Positions 51,044 through 61,768 are shown, counted from the stretch's first letter. The stretch is DNA of 64,000 nucleotides from a bacterium (GCA_905221435.1 CAJNDD010000002.1:1-64000); one strand, 5' to 3'. The notes: generated by a model from the sequence alone, not told the origin. Numbers and translations: made by a program.

Positions 51044-51733
51044 CTATTCTTGCATGGTGTAACCAACACCACGCACGGTTTTAATGTAGCTTTTTTGACC
51101 TTTTACATCAAGCTTGCTACGTAGATAACGGATATAAACATCCACGATATTGGTTTCTGTCGCACTTTCGTACTTCCAAACACTTTCCAATAACTGCTCA
51201 CGAGTCAAAACCTTCTTGCTTCCCATGAGAGTGGCCAAAAGGTCATACTCACGGCGCGTCAGAGCAATCATCTCCTCGCCACGATAAACGGTATGATGTT
51301 CTACATCCATACGCAAATTGCGGTAAGACGTTGGGACCTTCATCTGACTACAGTGTTGGTCGATAAAGTCCCGACCTCGGAAAATCGCTGAAATACGAGC
51401 CACCAGCTGATCAATAATCACTGGCTTATAGATGTAAGAAACGGCGAAGCGCTGGATTGTCTCAATCTGGTCTTGCAATTCTTCGCGATGGTCCAAGACC
51501 ATAATCACTGAGGCAGGTTTTGTCCGACTCAGCCTCTCTGCAAAATCCTGAGCCGTCATATCCCCCAGACGAGCATTCAGTAAAATCAAGTCATAATCTG
51601 TCTGGAGAGCCATGGAGAGGGCTTTTTGTCCCTCCTCGACCAGATCAACACGGTATTGCTCTTTTTGGAGTTCCAGACTGAGAAAATGAGCAAGATTTCG
51701 TTCTTTCTCAAGTAATAAAATCCGTTTCCCCAT
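51044..51733 (-). CDS. ritR: Orphan response regulator RitR (iron transport repressor)
   Basis: 229 aa OmpR-type protein: receiver (1-120), DNA-binding winged helix (about 140-229, LTRREYDLLATLMG, YIKTVRGVGYTM). The phospho-acceptor position is Asn53 (LILLNARLGD), not Asp, and Cys128 sits in the interdomain helix (DQHCSQM). Both match pneumococcal RitR, which represses iron uptake and senses oxidation through that cysteine instead of phosphorylation. No kinase gene is nearby. 11 bases after gnd, so cotranscribed. Confidence 0.93.
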   Translation of the reverse strand: MGKRILLLEKERNLAHFLSLELQKEQYRVDLVEEGQKALSMALQTDYDLILLNARLGDMTAQDFAERLSRTKPASVIMVLDHREELQDQIETIQRFAVSYIYKPVIIDQLVARISAIFRGRDFIDQHCSQMKVPTSYRNLRMDVEHHTVYRGEEMIALTRREYDLLATLMGSKKVLTREQLLESVWKYESATETNIVDVYIRYLRSKLDVKGQKSYIKTVRGVGYTMQE

Positions 51734-51744
51734 GGCAGACCTAC

Positions 51745-53169
51745 TTATTTTTCGTCATACCAAGAGTAGTGGAAGGTTCCTTCTTTGTCTTTACGTTGGT
51801 AGGTGTGAGCACCGAAGTAGTCACGTTGTGCTTGGATCAAGTTAGCTGGAAGGTCAGCTGAACGGTAGCTATCAAAGTAAGTAATAGCTGCTGAGAAAGT
51901 TGGTACTGGTACGCCAGCTTGAACAGCAAGAGCTACGATATCACGCACTGCTTGTTGGTACTTAGCAGTAACGTCCAAGAAGTACTCATCCAAAAGAAGG
52001 TTGGCAAGATCTGCATCGCGGTTGTAGGCATCCGTGATTTTTTGCAAGAAACGTGAACGGATGATACAGCCATCACGCCAGATAGATGCGATATCCGCAA
52101 ATGGCAAGTTCCAGTTATTTTCTTTAGAAGCCACACGCAATTGAGCAAAACCTTGTGCGTAAGAAATGATTTTTGAGAAGTAAAGAGCTTGACGAATCTT
52201 TTCGATCAACTCAGCCTTGTCACCTTCAAATTTGAAAGCAGCTGGCTTTGGAAGGACCTTGCTAGCATGTACACGCTCTTCTTTGTATGTAGAGATGTAG
52301 CGAGCAAATACTGACTCAGTGATAAGTGACAATGGCACACCAAGGTCAAGTGATGATTGACTAGTCCATTTACCAGTTCCCTTGTTTCCAGCAGCATCAA
52401 GGATGTAGTCAACGATTGGTCCATCTTGACCTTCATCATCTTTACGGCTCAAGATATCAGCTGTGATTTCGATCAAGTAGCTGTCCAATTCACCCTTGTT
52501 CCACTCAGTAAAGATTTCGGCCATGTCCTCTGCAGAAAGGCCGAGCAAGTGTTGCATGAGGTCGTAGCTTTCTGCGATCAATTGCATGTCACCATACTCG
52601 ATACCGTTGTGGACCATCTTCACATAGTGACCAGCTCCATCAGGACCGATGTAAGTCACACATGGTTTGCCATCTTCTGGTGCTTTAGCTGAGATTTCTT
52701 CAAGAACATCAGCAACCAATTCGTAGGCTTCTTTTTGTCCACCAGGCATGATAGAAGGCCCTTCAAGGGCACCTTTTTCACCACCGGAAACCCCTGTACC
52801 GATAAAGTTGATGCCAGAGTTGGCCAATTCTTCATTGCGACGGATAGTGTCTTTGTAGAAAGTGTTTCCTCCGTCAATCAAGATGTCACCCTTGTCAAGG
52901 TGTGGAAGAAGGGCTTGGATAGTTGCATCTGTACCAGGTCCAGCTTGAACCATGAGCATGATACGACGAGGTTTTTCGATTGAGTTTACAAAGCTTTCCA
53001 CATCATAGCTTGGCACAAAGTTCTTTTCAGGATGGCAAGCAATCACATCTTCCGTTTTTTCTTTACTACGGTTGTAGATAGCAACTGTGTAACCACGAGA
53101 TTCAATATTTAGGGCAAGGTTACGACCCATTACGGCCATACCTACGACACCAAAGTTAGCTTTTGTCAT
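51745..53169 (-). CDS. gnd: 6-phosphogluconate dehydrogenase (decarboxylating)
   Basis: 474 aa. Oxidative pentose-phosphate enzyme giving ribulose-5-phosphate and NADPH. Rossmann motif [15 protein letters not shown] at the N-terminus, catalytic [10 protein letters not shown], and C-terminal [14 protein letters not shown]. Placement ahead of ritR links NADPH supply and redox-sensitive iron control (inference). Confidence 0.97.
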   Translation of the reverse strand: MTKANFGVVGMAVMGRNLALNIESRGYTVAIYNRSKEKTEDVIACHPEKNFVPSYDVESFVNSIEKPRRIMLMVQAGPGTDATIQALLPHLDKGDILIDGGNTFYKDTIRRNEELANSGINFIGTGVSGGEKGALEGPSIMPGGQKEAYELVADVLEEISAKAPEDGKPCVTYIGPDGAGHYVKMVHNGIEYGDMQLIAESYDLMQHLLGLSAEDMAEIFTEWNKGELDSYLIEITADILSRKDDEGQDGPIVDYILDAAGNKGTGKWTSQSSLDLGVPLSLITESVFARYISTYKEERVHASKVLPKPAAFKFEGDKAELIEKIRQALYFSKIISYAQGFAQLRVASKENNWNLPFADIASIWRDGCIIRSRFLQKITDAYNRDADLANLLLDEYFLDVTAKYQQAVRDIVALAVQAGVPVPTFSAAITYFDSYRSADLPANLIQAQRDYFGAHTYQRKDKEGTFHYSWYDEK

Positions 53170-53244
53170 GTGACACTCCTCTTGTTTAATATGTTTTATT
53201 TTATCATTTTTACCTATGAAAGGAAAGAATTTTGTAACGGACTC

Positions 53245-54690
53245 CTAGTAGTCCAAGTCATCTGCATGACCAGAAGCATTTCCTACAAAGTAACCAGTCT
53301 TACAGTTGAGGGTGAAGAGATAGGTTCCATCTGGTTTATAGAGGTTGTAATAACCATTTCCGTTTACGATATTGACTCGTTCTAGGATATATTGATTTCC
53401 AGTGATATAGCCACGAGCACGCGATGTTGCTAGGACTTGTTCCAATACACCATCTGCAAACGTCCAAGCAGGGTTGTTGCTATCGTCTACAGCTGATTGG
53501 TTGTACGGTACACGACTAGCACTTCTTTGAAGATTAACCCCATCGCCAGACAAACCACTATTTGTGTCATTGCTTGCTGGGGCAGTTGGAGCACTTGATG
53601 CAGAACTAGATGATGCAGACGAACTGCTCGTGCTACTATCAGTCGTTGCGCTTGAGCTTTCCTGACTACTGCTACTTGAACTTGAGCTAGAGGCGCTTGT
53701 TTGCTGACTCTTACCAAGACTAATGGCCTTATCTAACAGTTTGTCTAGCTCTGTATTTCCTGTTTTAATTTCTGTAAATTTAGCATCTGCCTTGATTTTT
53801 GCATTGGTATCTAAGACACCGTCAGTAATTGCTGGAGTCTCAAACTGGGCATTGACATCTTGGATAGCCTTAATTTGAGTTGCTAGGCTATCATACTTAG
53901 ATTTTACAAGTGTATGCTCTCGGCTGCCTTCAAGTTTATCTAACAAGGTCTTTAGCTGATCCAACTTATCAAACTGACTATTTTTCAGAGCTGTTTTATT
54001 AGCATCCGTATAAAAAGCATCATAGAGGGTATTAAACTCTTGTAGGACCGTTTGTGTTTCTTGATTGTTAGAAGACGATTGAGAAGACTGGATAGCTTGG
54101 TTGGAACGAGTTACTTGGCGATAGACATAGTAACTTCCCGCCAAGACAAGGGCTGCCACCAAGGCTGATCCCGCAACAACCCACTTTCTCTTCTTAGAAT
54201 CACTTTCAGGTTCTGACTGGGCTAAACGAGAAAGAACAGGTGTCTCCTCTTCTTTCTCATCAGCAACCTCTGCTGGCTCTTGCTTTTCCAAAACAAGCGA
54301 TTTCAAGTCCTTGTTCTCCTCTCCTAAAGGAGCTAAAATCTCATCAGAATTTGTTGACTCCACTGAGTTCGATATGGTTTCTTCCGAAACTGTCTCAGAT
54401 GCCTCCACATTCAGAGCTGAATCTTCATTTGTCCCATTGACATCCTGTGTTAATTCCTCTTGAGTCTGAGTCGCTAACAATTCTTCTTTTTTAAATTGAC
54501 GTGTTTCAAACTTATCCGCCTCGATTTCCTCACGGTGCTGTTTGATATATTTGTCTAGAATACTGTCTTCTGGCAGTACGCCAGCTTCAACCTCTTCATT
54601 TTTACGGATGACTTGACCAACTGTCAAATCTTTCGCCTCGCCAAAATCAAATTGGGCTTCGTGTTGCTCATTATTGCTCTTATTGCTCAT
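53245..54690 (-). CDS. mapZ: Mid-cell-anchored protein MapZ (LocZ)
   Basis: 481 aa, single-pass membrane protein that marks the division site and positions the Z-ring in streptococci. Cytoplasmic part (1 to about 170) starts with a conserved FtsZ-interaction segment ([21 protein letters not shown]) and has Thr residues (T63, T74, T76) near where StkP phosphorylates the pneumococcal protein. Transmembrane helix about 171-190 ([16 protein letters not shown]). An extracellular helical region is followed by a Ser-rich linker (about 330-370) and the C-terminal peptidoglycan-binding domain ([20 protein letters not shown]). Twelve bases from the methyltransferase gene. Confidence 0.92.
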   Translation of the reverse strand: MSNKSNNEQHEAQFDFGEAKDLTVGQVIRKNEEVEAGVLPEDSILDKYIKQHREEIEADKFETRQFKKEELLATQTQEELTQDVNGTNEDSALNVEASETVSEETISNSVESTNSDEILAPLGEENKDLKSLVLEKQEPAEVADEKEEETPVLSRLAQSEPESDSKKRKWVVAGSALVAALVLAGSYYVYRQVTRSNQAIQSSQSSSNNQETQTVLQEFNTLYDAFYTDANKTALKNSQFDKLDQLKTLLDKLEGSREHTLVKSKYDSLATQIKAIQDVNAQFETPAITDGVLDTNAKIKADAKFTEIKTGNTELDKLLDKAISLGKSQQTSASSSSSSSSSQESSSATTDSSTSSSSASSSSASSAPTAPASNDTNSGLSGDGVNLQRSASRVPYNQSAVDDSNNPAWTFADGVLEQVLATSRARGYITGNQYILERVNIVNGNGYYNLYKPDGTYLFTLNCKTGYFVGNASGHADDLDY

Positions 54691-54702
54691 TTCTCTCCCT
54701 TT

Positions 54703-55860
54703 CTACTTTACCTCTTGGCGTTTCACACGCTGACCAAAGTATTGATACAAATCTACTTTTAAGGTCCCATTATACAGTTTGCGTTTTTTATCAGCTGGAC
54801 TTCCGTACTTGCTTTCAAAAGCCTCGTCACTCGTCAGGATAAACTTACTCCAGGTTTTCAGCGGTGCAAAGACCTGCCCCATCTCAGCATAGAGCTTTGT
54901 GACTCCTGCATCATCAGATAAGCGCTCACCATATGGTGGATTGGAAATGATAACGCCATTAATCTTGTCTGTGCGCAAGTCCTGTACCCGCATTTGCTTA
55001 AAGGTGATATCACTTGCGACGCCTGCTGCTTGAGCATTTGCCTTGGCAATTTCCACCATGCGAGCATCAATATCACAGCCCATAATATCCAATTCTATCT
55101 CACGATCGATTTTCTTAGCAGCCTCTGTGCGAACTTCTTGGATTAACCGATCGCTAACCCAATTCCATTCCTCAAAAGCAAAGGAACGGCGAAGACCTGG
55201 CGCCATCTTTCTGGCAATCATAGCCGCCTCAATACAGAAAGTTCCTGAACCACAGGTCGGATCAATCAAGGGCTTATCTGGATACCAGTTAGAGAGTTGT
55301 AAAATGGCCGCTGCCATATTTTCCTTGATAGGAGCTCCACCTTTTTCCGTACGATATCCACGCTTAAAAAGGCTAGAACCTGTCGTGTCAATCATGACCG
55401 TTGCCACATCTTTCATGATAGATACCTCAATCTTAAACTCGGAACCAGTTTCCATCAAGGGAACACCTTCTGGACGGGCATAGTGTTTTTGTAATTTCTT
55501 CACAACAGCCTTCTTAGAAATGGCCTGAACACTGGGCTCATTATGAAGTTTAGACTTAACGCATTTAGCCTTTGAGATAGGGAAACGTGCCCCGAGCGGG
55601 AGATAGTTTTCCCAATCTAGAGCAAAAACGCCTTGAAAAAGCTCTTCAAAGGTCTTAGCTGGAAAACTCCCGACCACAATCTTGATGCGATCCGCTGCAC
55701 GAAGCCAAAGATTGGTCTCGATGATTGCCTTCACATCTCCTTGAAAACGAACACGGCCATTTTCAACCTGGCAATCATAACCTAACTCTCGCATCTCACG
55801 TCCAACGACAGCCTCGAGACCCGCAGCAGCAGTTGCGATTAAATTAAATTGTTCTTTCAT
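54703..55860 (-). CDS. THUMP-domain 23S rRNA methyltransferase (RlmL N-half/YpsC-like)
   Basis: 385 aa. N-terminal ferredoxin-like plus THUMP RNA-binding domains (about 1-165) and a Rossmann-fold methyltransferase with DPTCGSGTFCIEAAMIA (SAM site) and catalytic SNPPYGERL. Family members make m2G in 23S rRNA; the exact site is inferred from the family. Upstream in the same operon as mapZ. Confidence 0.92.
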   Translation of the reverse strand: MKEQFNLIATAAAGLEAVVGREMRELGYDCQVENGRVRFQGDVKAIIETNLWLRAADRIKIVVGSFPAKTFEELFQGVFALDWENYLPLGARFPISKAKCVKSKLHNEPSVQAISKKAVVKKLQKHYARPEGVPLMETGSEFKIEVSIMKDVATVMIDTTGSSLFKRGYRTEKGGAPIKENMAAAILQLSNWYPDKPLIDPTCGSGTFCIEAAMIARKMAPGLRRSFAFEEWNWVSDRLIQEVRTEAAKKIDREIELDIMGCDIDARMVEIAKANAQAAGVASDITFKQMRVQDLRTDKINGVIISNPPYGERLSDDAGVTKLYAEMGQVFAPLKTWSKFILTSDEAFESKYGSPADKKRKLYNGTLKVDLYQYFGQRVKRQEVK

Positions 55861-55895
55861 TTCTAGTCTTGTAAGACCTTTCTCTTGTTCACTTT

Positions 55896-55931
55896 AAAAA
55901 ATGAGGTTGAGAAAAAATTCTCAGCCCCAAC
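55896..55931 (-). terminator. rnpB terminator
   Basis: On the minus strand AGGT-TGAGAA pairs with TTCTCAACCT (a six-base bulge on the 5' side), then TTTTTT at 55896-55901. It ends the RNase P RNA and precedes the methyltransferase start. Confidence 0.65.
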
Positions 55932-56332
55932 CTATATGCAATTTTCTATAAGCCATGTTTTGTTCCAGAAGTGACTAGGACCACTTCCTTCGATAATCAT
56001 CTGTCTACCGCTAACAGCATACAGCTGCCAGCAGTCAGAGTACTACGTTCGTTTCCGCGCACTCCATGCCCCGACCAAAATTTGGGTTGCTAGCTTGAGG
56101 GGTTTACCGCGTTCCACTCTCTCTGTTTCCAGAAAGACTCCGTCACTGTGGCACTTTCAAGCCTATTCTGACCTATCCTAAGACTTAGCCATTTCGACTG
56201 CCGTAACGATTTCTCGTCCCTAGGCTTATGGATTCGCCTAGCACAAACACTACAGGCATCACAGCCTGTGCTAGCATGGACTTTCCTCATGAAAAGAGAT
56301 TCTCTTCACGCGATTATCCAAAAATTGCACAC
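55930..56332 (-). ncRNA. rnpB: RNase P RNA, bacterial class B
   Basis: About 400 bases, minus strand. The P1 helix pairs TGTGCAATTTT near 56332 with AAAATTGCATA near 55940. The conserved start region GATAATCGCGTG...GAGGAAAGTCC (CR-I) and the segment ending with GGCTTATAGAAAATTGC, with ACAGAA/ATA-like core elements in between, identify it as RNase P RNA, the ribozyme that matures tRNA 5' ends. GATAAT (56345-56350) is a plausible -10. It sits between the rRNA methyltransferase and gpsB, as in pneumococcus. Confidence 0.93.
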
Positions 56333-56348
56333 ATCAGTCACTCAATTA

Positions 56349-56675
56349 TCAATCTTGATTGTCTAAAATTTGCTTGCCAAATACTTCTTTTTCGAGACGA
56401 TTTAAGCGTTTCAAGATATCAAAATTTGTCATCGAGGTAGTGCTCGCCATTTCGATAGAATCCGGCTGAGTCGGCGTTGCCTGTGATTTATGAGACAACT
56501 CCTCCTTCAAATCAGCAATCTCCTGACGAAGAGATTTAACCAAAGCCGCATAGGTTTCATAGTCCTTAATCACATCGTCCAAGAACTCGTCCACCTCTGC
56601 CTTACTATACCCACGAACTTCACGTCCAAAGTCCTGTTCAAAAATGTCTTTCGCTGAAAAAATAATACTTGCCAT
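56349..56675 (-). CDS. gpsB: Cell-cycle protein GpsB
   Basis: 108 aa DivIVA-like coiled-coil protein coordinating septal and peripheral wall synthesis and StkP. I start at [14 protein letters not shown] (56675) with GGAGATAGAG just upstream, not four codons earlier. N-terminal DivIVA motif ([20 protein letters not shown]), coiled coil, variable linker, C-terminal trimerisation segment ([17 protein letters not shown]). Its stop is 17 bases before rnpB begins. Confidence 0.95.
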   Translation of the reverse strand: MASIIFSAKDIFEQDFGREVRGYSKAEVDEFLDDVIKDYETYAALVKSLRQEIADLKEELSHKSQATPTQPDSIEMASTTSMTNFDILKRLNRLEKEVFGKQILDNQD

Positions 56676-56742
56676 CTCTATCTCCATTATCAGTTGCTAG
56701 TATTATTATATAAAAAAACAAACAAAAATCAAGGTCAAAGCC

Positions 56743-57270
56743 TCAATTTTCGGGAAAATTTTCTACCAATTCATTCAGGTCCTCAAACGTTAATCTTCTT
56801 GTAACATAGTTTTCTTGATTTTTCATCATTTGGTAAAAATAGCCTAACTTGCTTTCCTTTTCTTCGTCATAAAAGAGATAGCACCCATCCGTATTTTCCA
56901 GTAAAAATTTCTGATAATCATGCAGTTGCCCCTTATGTTCATAGTGTGGATAGGCATATTTAACGAAATCAACTTGTTTAAATTCACTTAATTTGACCTG
57001 ATTGACTTCATTCCAATTACTGCCATGAGTTTCAAAATCAAAAATCGTTGCTAACTGAAATCCATAGTCCGCCTTCATGTCCTGAGCTACTTGAAGTACC
57101 CAGTATTCAAAGCCCAAAGTTCCCGTAAAAACGAGCCAATTCAGCCCTTCCTCTGCTAGACGTTCTAGGTCTCTTCGAATGGCTGTTTTAATGATTCCAA
57201 TGCGGATATCCTTATCATTAAATAAGCCCAGTTCAAAGGCGGAATAGCCCAAAACTAAAACCGTTGCCAT
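56743..57270 (-). CDS. YpsA-like SLOG-family protein (DUF1273)
   Basis: 175 aa Rossmann-like SLOG protein: [15 protein letters not shown] at the N-terminus, [18 protein letters not shown] and a C-terminal [16 protein letters not shown]. Bacillus YpsA affects cell division and oxidative stress; the SLOG fold suggests nucleotide-related ligand binding. Upstream of gpsB in the same direction; divergent from recU. Confidence 0.9.
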   Translation of the reverse strand: MATVLVLGYSAFELGLFNDKDIRIGIIKTAIRRDLERLAEEGLNWLVFTGTLGFEYWVLQVAQDMKADYGFQLATIFDFETHGSNWNEVNQVKLSEFKQVDFVKYAYPHYEHKGQLHDYQKFLLENTDGCYLFYDEEKESKLGYFYQMMKNQENYVTRRLTFEDLNELVENFPEN

Positions 57271-57294
57271 TTTTAACCTTTCTTTGTAATTTTA

Positions 57295-57303
57295 TGATAT
57301 AAT
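57295..57303 (+). promoter_or_regulatory. Extended -10 promoter of recU-pbp1a
   Basis: TGATATAAT (TATAAT at 57298-57303) 32 bases ahead of the recU ATG, with only weak -35 candidates. Confidence 0.6.
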
Positions 57304-57335
57304 AGAGTGATGTTATTGTACCAATAAGGAGAATT

Positions 57336-57932
57336 ATGGTCAACTATCCACATAAAATTTCATCACAAAAAAGACAGACTCCCTTGTCACAAACAAAAAA
57401 TTTCGCAAATCGGGGAATGTCTTTTGAAAAGATGATCAATGCTACTAACGACTACTATTTGTCGCATGGACTGGCTGTTATCCACAAGAAACCGACACCC
57501 ATCCAAATCGTACGTGTTGATTATCCCCAACGAAGTCGTGCCAAGATTGTTGAAGCCTACTTTAGACAGGCCTCAACCACGGACTATTCAGGAGTTTATG
57601 ATGGATACTACATCGACTTTGAAGCCAAGGAAACCAGACAAAAATATGCAATTCCAATGAAGAATTTTCATCCTCATCAGATTCAGCATATGGAACAAGT
57701 CCTTGCCCAGCAAGGAATCTGTTTTGTCCTCCTTCACTTTTCTTCTCAGCAAGAAACCTACTTATTGCCGGCCATTGATTTGATTCATTTCTATCATCAA
57801 GATAGAGGACAAAAGTCAATGCCACTTGGATATATTCGAGAAAATGGATATAAGATTGAGCCTGGCGCTTTTCCTCAAATTCCCTATCTCGACGTTATCA
57901 AAGAACATTTACTAGGTGGTAAAACAAGATGA
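57336..57932 (+). CDS. recU: Holliday junction resolvase RecU
   Basis: 198 aa. Resolves recombination intermediates. N-terminal basic [20 protein letters not shown], then the nuclease core with AIVEAYF-like acidic residues ([17 protein letters not shown], Asp/Glu/Lys triad). AAGGAG precedes ATG. Overlaps pbp1a by four bases (ATGA), the classic recU-pbp1 pair. Confidence 0.95.
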   Translation: MVNYPHKISSQKRQTPLSQTKNFANRGMSFEKMINATNDYYLSHGLAVIHKKPTPIQIVRVDYPQRSRAKIVEAYFRQASTTDYSGVYDGYYIDFEAKETRQKYAIPMKNFHPHQIQHMEQVLAQQGICFVLLHFSSQQETYLLPAIDLIHFYHQDRGQKSMPLGYIRENGYKIEPGAFPQIPYLDVIKEHLLGGKTR

Positions 57933-60082
57933 ACAAACAAACTTTCCTGCGAATAGCTAAGTATGTCAGTATCTGCCTTTTGACCTTATTTATCGCAGCT
58001 ATTATGCTAGGCGGAGGCCTCTTTCTCTACTATGTGAGCAAGGCTCCAGTCCTATCTGAAAGCAAGCTAGTCGCAACGACTTCTAGTAAGATTTATGACA
58101 GCAATGACGAGCTTATTGCCGACCTTGGATCAGAACGTCGTGTCAATGCACAAGCAAATGAGATTCCAACTGAGTTGGTCAATGCCATCGTCTCAATTGA
58201 GGATCATCGTTTCTTTAATCACCGTGGAGTAGATACTATTCGTATCCTCGGTGCTTCCTTACGAAATCTTCGTGGTGGCGGTGGCCTTCAAGGTGCTTCA
58301 ACCCTGACACAGCAGTTGATTAAATTGACCTATTTCTCTACATCAACTTCTGATCAGACCCTTTCTCGTAAGGCTCAGGAAGCTTGGTTGGCCATTCAGC
58401 TAGAACAAAAAGCAACCAAACAAGAGATTCTAACTTACTACATCAATAAGGTCTACATGTCAAATGGTAACTACGGAATGCAGACAGCTGCTCAAAATTA
58501 CTATGGCAAAGACCTCAAAGATTTAAGTTTGCCACAATTGGCCCTCTTAGCCGGAATGCCTCAGGCTCCAAATCAGTATGATCCGTACTCCCATCCAGAA
58601 GCAGCACAAGAGCGTAGAAATCTAGTTCTCTCTGAGATGAAAGGACAAGGCTACATTACAGCTGAGCAATACGAAAAAGCGATTAATACTCCGATTACAG
58701 ACGGACTTCAAAGCTTAAAATCTGCCAATAGCTATCCTCCGTATATGGACAATTATCTCAAAGAGGTAATCGATCAAGTCGAACAAGAAACAGGCTACAA
58801 CCTTTTGACAACGGGAATGGAAGTTTATACTAATGTTGATCCTAAAGTTCAACAACGTCTCTGGGATATCTACAATACTGACGAGTATGTCAACTATCCA
58901 GACGATGAATTGCAGGTAGCTTCAACTATCGTAGATGTGACAAACGGGAAAGTCATCGCTCAATTAGGTGCCCGTCACCAATCAAGCAATGTTTCCTTCG
59001 GAATCAATCAAGCCGTAGAAACCAACCGTGACTGGGGATCTACCATGAAGCCAATCACAGACTATGCTCCTGCTTTAGAGTATGGCATTTATGACTCAAC
59101 TGCTGCGATTGTCCACGATGTTCCATACAATTATCCCGGAACCAACACCCCTGTCTACAACTGGGATAAGAGTTACTTTGGAAGTATTACACTCCAATAT
59201 GCTCTACAGCAATCACGGAATGTGCCAGCTGTAGAAACACTTGATAAGGTGGGATTAGATCGTGCCAAGACTTTCCTAAATGGTCTAGGAATTGATTACC
59301 CTAGCATGGTTTATGCCAATGCTATCTCAAGTAATACAGTCGAATCTCATAAGCAATACGGAGCTAGCAGTGAAAAAATGGCTGCTGCTTATGCTGCTTT
59401 TGCTAATGGCGGTATCTACCATAAACCGATGTATGTTAATAAGGTCGTCTTTAGTGATGGTAGCTTGAAAGTATTCTCCGATCCTGGTACTCGGGCTATG
59501 AAAGAAACTACTGCCTACATGATGACGGAAATGATGAAAACAGTCCTAACCTATGGAACTGGTCGTGGTGCCTACCTATCATGGTTACCACAAGCTGGTA
59601 AGACTGGTACATCAAACTATACAGATGACGAGATTGAAAAATACATTAAGAACTCTGGTTATGTAGCTCCAGATGAAATGTTTGTTGGCTATACGCGTAA
59701 ATACTCGATGGCTGTCTGGACTGGTTATTCTAACCGCCTCACTCCAATCGTTGGTGACGGTTTCTATGTTGCGGCTAAGGTCTACCGTTCAATGATGACT
59801 TATCTTTCTGAAGATAACCATCCTGGTGACTGGACCATGCCTGAAGGTCTCTATAGAAGTGGGGACTTCATCTTTAAAAATGGAACACGCTCTACATGGA
59901 CAAATCCATCTACCCAGCAGCGTTCTATACCTGAAACCTCAACTTCAACTTCTGGAAGCACATCTCAAACTACTACTCCAAATACAACCCCAAATACGGG
60001 GAACAGTCAGCAACCAAGCTCACCTCAACAAAATACAAATCCAAATCAACAAAATCAGGCTCCTCAAACAGGACAGCCATAA
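57929..60082 (+). CDS. pbp1a: Penicillin-binding protein 1A
   Basis: 717 aa class A PBP. One transmembrane helix (about 12-36), GT51 glycosyltransferase (about 60-240, [31 protein letters not shown]), linker, and transpeptidase with S371-T-M-K (GSTMK), S429-R-N and K558-T-G. A Ser/Thr/Gln/Asn-rich C-tail (650-717) ends it. T372 and P433 look like beta-lactam-susceptible pneumococcal residues, but the segment at 575-578 reads NSGY where susceptible S. pneumoniae has TSQF and resistant mosaics have NTGY. Polymerises and crosslinks peptidoglycan in elongation. Confidence 0.97.
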   Translation: MNKQTFLRIAKYVSICLLTLFIAAIMLGGGLFLYYVSKAPVLSESKLVATTSSKIYDSNDELIADLGSERRVNAQANEIPTELVNAIVSIEDHRFFNHRGVDTIRILGASLRNLRGGGGLQGASTLTQQLIKLTYFSTSTSDQTLSRKAQEAWLAIQLEQKATKQEILTYYINKVYMSNGNYGMQTAAQNYYGKDLKDLSLPQLALLAGMPQAPNQYDPYSHPEAAQERRNLVLSEMKGQGYITAEQYEKAINTPITDGLQSLKSANSYPPYMDNYLKEVIDQVEQETGYNLLTTGMEVYTNVDPKVQQRLWDIYNTDEYVNYPDDELQVASTIVDVTNGKVIAQLGARHQSSNVSFGINQAVETNRDWGSTMKPITDYAPALEYGIYDSTAAIVHDVPYNYPGTNTPVYNWDKSYFGSITLQYALQQSRNVPAVETLDKVGLDRAKTFLNGLGIDYPSMVYANAISSNTVESHKQYGASSEKMAAAYAAFANGGIYHKPMYVNKVVFSDGSLKVFSDPGTRAMKETTAYMMTEMMKTVLTYGTGRGAYLSWLPQAGKTGTSNYTDDEIEKYIKNSGYVAPDEMFVGYTRKYSMAVWTGYSNRLTPIVGDGFYVAAKVYRSMMTYLSEDNHPGDWTMPEGLYRSGDFIFKNGTRSTWTNPSTQQRSIPETSTSTSGSTSQTTTPNTTPNTGNSQQPSSPQQNTNPNQQNQAPQTGQP

Positions 60083-60685
60083 TAAAAACAGCTCTATAAT
60101 ATTTGTAGTGGGTAAATCCCCTATGGATATTATGGAGCCTATTTTGTTGTAGAAAAAAAGTCCCATAAGACCTATAATGAAAAGCGACCAAACCATCATT
60201 AGAAAGAATCATATGGAACCATTACATTTTATCACAAAACTACTTGATATCAAAGATCCAAACATCAAGATTGTAAATATCATCAATATGAATACACACA
60301 AGGAAATCATCGCTAAATTGGACTACAATGCCCCATCTTGCCCTGATTGCGGAAATCAAATGAAGAAATATGACTTCCAAAAATCGTCTAAGATCCCTTA
60401 CCTCGAAACAACTGGTATGCCTACTAGAATTCTCCTTAGAAAACGCCGTTTCAAGTGCTATCAGTGTTCGAAAATGATGGTCGCTGAGACTTCTCTCGTC
60501 AAAAAAAAATCACCAAATCCCTCGTATTATCAACCAAAAGATTGCTCAGAAGCTGATTGAAAAGACTTCTATGACCGACATTGCTCATCAGTTAGCCATT
60601 TCAACTTCAACTGTCATTCGCAAGCTCAATGACTTTCACTTTAAGCATGATTTTTCTCGCCTTCCTGAGATTATGTCCTGGGACG

Positions 60686-60715
60686 TTGCAACAGTCAGGG
60701 GAGTGACTGTTGCAA
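60686..60715. repeat. Hairpin insertion 1 inside the transposase remnant
   Basis: TTGCAACAGTCA / TGACTGTTGCAA, perfect 12-bp arms with a 6-base GGGGAG loop. It replaces the codons expected between SWD and KMSF of the transposase, introducing the frame break. It shares AACAGTC...GACTGTT with the second hairpin. Confidence 0.85.
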
Positions 60716-60927
60716 TCGGGAGATGAAGATGAGTTTCATTGCGCAAGATTTTGAAAAGCTCAATATCATCACTGTTCTTGAGGGAAGAACACAAGCTGTC
60801 ATCCGAAATCACTTTCTTCGATACGATAGAGCTGTTCGTTGTCAGGTGAAAATCATTACGATGGATATGTTTAGTCCTTACTATGACTTGGCTAAACGAC
60901 TTCGCTTTCGAATTTCTAGGCTCAGGC

Positions 60928-60952
60928 TGAAACAGTCTCCCAGACTGTTTCA
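60928..60952. repeat. Hairpin insertion 2 inside the transposase remnant
   Basis: TGAAACAGTCT / AGACTGTTTCA, perfect 11-bp arms with a CCC loop, within about 50 bases (60903-60954) that appear inserted in the codons between AKRL and PNAKIV of the transposase. Confidence 0.85.
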
Positions 60953-61562
60953 CTCCCAAATGCTAAAATCGTTCTAGATCGTTTCCATATTATCCAACAT
61001 CTTAGCCGTGCTATGAGCCGTATTCGTGTTCAAATCATGAATCAGTTTGAGCAAAAATCTCATGAATACAAGGCTATCAAACGTTACTAGAAGATCATCC
61101 AACAGGATAGTCGTAAACTCAGCGTTAAGCGATTTTATCGCCCTACTTTTCGTACGCACTTGACGAATAAAGAAATTCTTGACAAGCTTTTGAGCTATTC
61201 AGAAGACTTGAAACACCACTATAAGCTCTACCAGCTCTTGCTTTTTCACTTTCAGAACAAGGAGCCGGAGAAATTTTTCGGACTTATTGAGGACAATCTA
61301 AAGCTGGTTCATCCTCTCTTTCATACTGTCTTTAAAACCTTTCTCAAAGACAAAGAGAAAATCCGTCAACGCCTTTCAACTCCCCTATTCAAACGCCAAA
61401 TTAGAAGCGACTAATAATTTCATTAAACTCATCAATCGAAATCCCTTTGGTTTTCGGAACTTTGACAACTTTAAAACTAGAATTCTCATCGCTTTAAATA
61501 TCAAAAAGGAGAGGACTAAATCAGTCCTCTCCAGGGTATGACTTTTCAGCAACCCACTACAG

Positions 61563-61622
61563 TTGCCAACAGCCAAAACCTCCTGAGAAAGAAGATTCTC
61601 AGGAGGTTTTGGCTGTTGGCAA
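61563..61622. repeat. Perfect palindrome with 27-bp arms at the IS right edge
   Basis: Arms 61563-61589 and 61596-61622 are exact reverse complements around a 6-base loop (AGAAGA). Its outer end (TTGCCAACAG) merges with the terminal repeat of the IS. There is no T-run on either strand, though transcripts from either side would form a very stable hairpin. It lies between convergent pbp1a and the polysaccharide genes and could act as a barrier. Confidence 0.9.
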
Positions 61623-61768
61623 ATAGTTCTTGTTAGCTCTATAGCATGAAAAGCTATCTAAAACTTTGGATATTTAAAAAGGGGAGAATCTTTTAATTAT
61701 AGTATAAGAACCTACTATTTACTAAATCTTCTAATTCGGACTGGTAGTTTCAATCAAGATTTTAAAAA

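Larger units (their letters stand above)
60213..61541 (+). pseudogene. ISL3/IS1167-type transposase, multiply frameshifted
   Basis: N-terminal zinc-binding part from MEPLHFITKLLDIKD (C-x2-C twice: SCPDCGNQM, RFKCYQC). The frame breaks at an A9 run near 60505. It continues in the next frame (HQIPRIINQKIAQKLIEK) to a stop in the first hairpin. Then MSFIAQDFEKLNIITVLEGR (DDE region, VKIITMDMFSPYY) breaks in the second hairpin. NAKIVLDRFHIIQHLSRAM runs to an in-frame TAG (61088-61090), and a C-terminal piece shifts near 61385 before the last segment ending RTKSVLSRV. At least four lesions; clearly dead. Confidence 0.9.
60091..61567 (+). mobile_element. Decayed ISL3-family insertion sequence (IS1167-like)
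   Basis: About 1475 bp inserted eight bases after the pbp1a stop. Left end CTCTATAATATTTGTAGTGGGT and right end (reverse strand) GGCAACTGTAGTGGGT share TGTAGTGGGT, a terminal inverted repeat typical of ISL3 elements. The transposase is broken several times, so the element is not autonomous. It lies between pbp1a and the polysaccharide genes, where in pneumococcus aliA and other genes lie between pbp1a and cps. Confidence 0.85.

Noticed and set aside
60636..60959. 107-aa frame on the minus strand inside the IS
   Set aside because: Antisense to the dead transposase and created by the two hairpin insertions.
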